From: an uncultured Lacticaseibacillus sp.
GTDB lineage: Bacteria; Bacillota; Bacilli; Lactobacillales; Lactobacillaceae
DNA length: 6,599 nt
Direction: 5' to 3'
Assembly (NCBI GenBank): GCA_934339215.1
Contig: CAKRHU010000091.1
Span: 1 to 6,599 of the forward strand
This document shows, one piece after another, positions 5,445-6,599 of this stretch. Positions within the stretch are counted from its first letter, which is position 1, and every line of letters begins with the position of its first letter. The notes under the pieces were generated by a model. It worked only from the letters and a program-made list of their open reading frames with translations. It was not told the origin of the DNA and made no database searches. The position numbers and the translations under genes are program-made.

Positions 5445-6599
5445 ATGGGTTATTTAGGTACACTGGCTTTGATTTTGCTCACGACCATGATGTTTGCCCA
5501 TTTCAGTTTGAAATTGGGCATCCCCGCCGTCATCGGGGAGTTATTGGCTGGGGTCTTGTTGGGACCTGCGATTTTAAATTGGGTGCAGCCAACGAACTTG
5601 GTATCAGATTTTGCGGAAATCGGCGTGATTTTTCTGATGTTTATCGCCGGGCTTGAATCTGATTTAACCATGCTGAAAAAATATTTCCGCCCAGGGGTAC
5701 TCGTCGCAGTGATCGGTGTCATTGTGCCGGTCATCACCATCTTCATCTTTGCGCGAGCTTGGGGCTTTAACTTTGTCGCCGCCAGTTTCTTAGGCATTAC
5801 GTATGCGGCGACGTCGGTTTCGATTTCTGTGGAAGTGCTCAAAGAACTCAAAGCCTTAGATACTAAAAGTGGCGCCACGATTTTAGGCGCTGCCGTGGTT
5901 GATGATATCTTGACGGTGATTATTTTAAGTGTGGCAGTCGGGGTGTTTGGTGAAGGCCAATCGACCACCAGCTTGCCGTTGTGGTTGAGCTTGATCGGAC
6001 AAGTGTTGTACTTTGGCGTGATCTACTTGGTGGTCAAATTTGCGGCACCGTATTTGATGCATTTGGCTGAGCGCTTGTATCCAAGTTCCGCTGTGATGAT
6101 CATGTCGTTGTTGCTGTGCTTGGGGATGGCATATCTCGCTGATGTGATCGGCATGTCGGCAGTAATCGGGGCGTTTTTTGCTGGCGTTGCGGTATCCACC
6201 ACCCCTTATCGGCATGAAGTCGATGCGAGTCTGACCTCGATTGGCTACGGCATTTTTATTCCCGTGTTCTTCGTGTCCATCGGCTTGAACATGCGCTTAG
6301 ACGGATTAGGGCGTGACTTGCTGTTTATCGTGATTATGACGGTTTTGGCTTTGTTGGCCAAGTGGATTGGCTGTGGTTTCGGGTCAAAGTTAGCCGGGCA
6401 ATCTTGGCATGATGCCAATGTGGTCGGCGCCGGGATGGTATCGCGTGGTGAGATGGCGCTGATTGTCGCCCAAATCGGTTTTGAAGCCAAGTTATTGCAT
6501 GAAGACTTTTATTCTTCTGTGATTATTGTGATCATTTTGACCACGTTGATCGCGCCGTTCTTATTAAAAGATGCCTTGCGCCGAAAAAATGCGGCGGAA
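5445..6599 (+). CDS. napA: NapA-type Na+(K+)/H+ antiporter, CPA2 family, cut by the window end
   Basis: The frame runs 385 codons from ATG 5445 to the last base without a stop. It encodes a polytopic membrane antiporter exchanging protons for sodium or related cations, used for pH and salt homeostasis. Family features: GIPAVIGELLAGVLLGP (25-41), FIAGLE (66-71), the ion-binding aspartate pair D153-D154 in VVDDILT, GMSAVIGAFFAG (236-247), the helix lysine K305 in AKWIG matching the NapA/NhaA lysine, and SRGEMALIVA (333-342). A dozen or so hydrophobic segments are visible. NapA proteins of this type are near 380-390 residues, and the tail (RRKNAAE) is already charged, so only a few residues or a short extension can be missing; a C-terminal RCK/TrkA-N domain cannot be excluded. 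The DD pair predicts electrogenic exchange. The ribosome binding site GGGAGG (5435-5440) is 4 bases from the ATG. Confidence 0.92.
   Translation, partial: MGYLGTLALILLTTMMFAHFSLKLGIPAVIGELLAGVLLGPAILNWVQPTNLVSDFAEIGVIFLMFIAGLESDLTMLKKYFRPGVLVAVIGVIVPVITIFIFARAWGFNFVAASFLGITYAATSVSISVEVLKELKALDTKSGATILGAAVVDDILTVIILSVAVGVFGEGQSTTSLPLWLSLIGQVLYFGVIYLVVKFAAPYLMHLAERLYPSSAVMIMSLLLCLGMAYLADVIGMSAVIGAFFAGVAVSTTPYRHEVDASLTSIGYGIFIPVFFVSIGLNMRLDGLGRDLLFIVIMTVLALLAKWIGCGFGSKLAGQSWHDANVVGAGMVSRGEMALIVAQIGFEAKLLHEDFYSSVIIVIILTTLIAPFLLKDALRRKNAAE

Noticed and set aside
5450..6490. Three minus-strand open frames across the antiporter gene
   Set aside because: They are shadows of the antiporter frame, which shows clear family motifs on the + strand and runs open to the window end.

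Overview
The window looks like chromosome of a low-GC Gram-positive lactic acid bacterium, probably a Lactobacillaceae member near the Lacticaseibacillus (L. casei) group. This is an inference from strong AGGAGG-type ribosome binding sites, TTG start usage, near-balanced base composition and the gene set: a Usp protein, a proline-iminopeptidase-type hydrolase, a P-type cation ATPase and a NapA-type antiporter. No transposase, phage gene, tRNA, rRNA or CRISPR array was seen.

Layout. Positions 1-310 hold no convincing gene but are rich in pairing sequence, and I read them as a candidate structured RNA of the Lacto-usp/6S-like kind upstream of a universal stress protein gene (311-760, +). A strong bidirectional terminator (769-814) separates usp from a convergent P-type cation ATPase (818-3136, -). 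A divergent promoter region (3137-3263) with repeated TTTGGC cores drives the ATPase leftwards and a two-gene unit rightwards: an alpha/beta hydrolase of the proline iminopeptidase family (3264-4166, start probably a TTG) and a 113-residue one-helix membrane protein with a histidine-rich tail (4191-4532).

Positions 4533-4902 form a 370-base gap without a gene that is far from empty. It carries a probable terminator hairpin and then a large rod-like inverted structure (about 4600-4832): a 25-bp stem containing two G.U pairs, a further 13-bp stem, and two apical hairpins. The two non-Watson-Crick positions are wobble pairs only in the plus-strand transcript, which argues for a + strand RNA rather than a mobile-element relic. 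Several segments inside it have two possible partners. A consensus TATAAT (4839-4844) follows, then a GNAT acetyltransferase (4903-5421, +) and, 23 bases later, a NapA/CPA2 sodium-proton antiporter (5445 to the window end, +). The antiporter frame is open to the last base and is nearly full length.

Together the genes suggest a stress and cation-homeostasis neighbourhood: an ATP-driven cation pump, a proton-coupled cation antiporter, a possibly metal-binding small membrane protein and a Usp. The functional link between them is inference. The structured element ahead of the GNAT-antiporter pair is the most interesting undescribed feature here.
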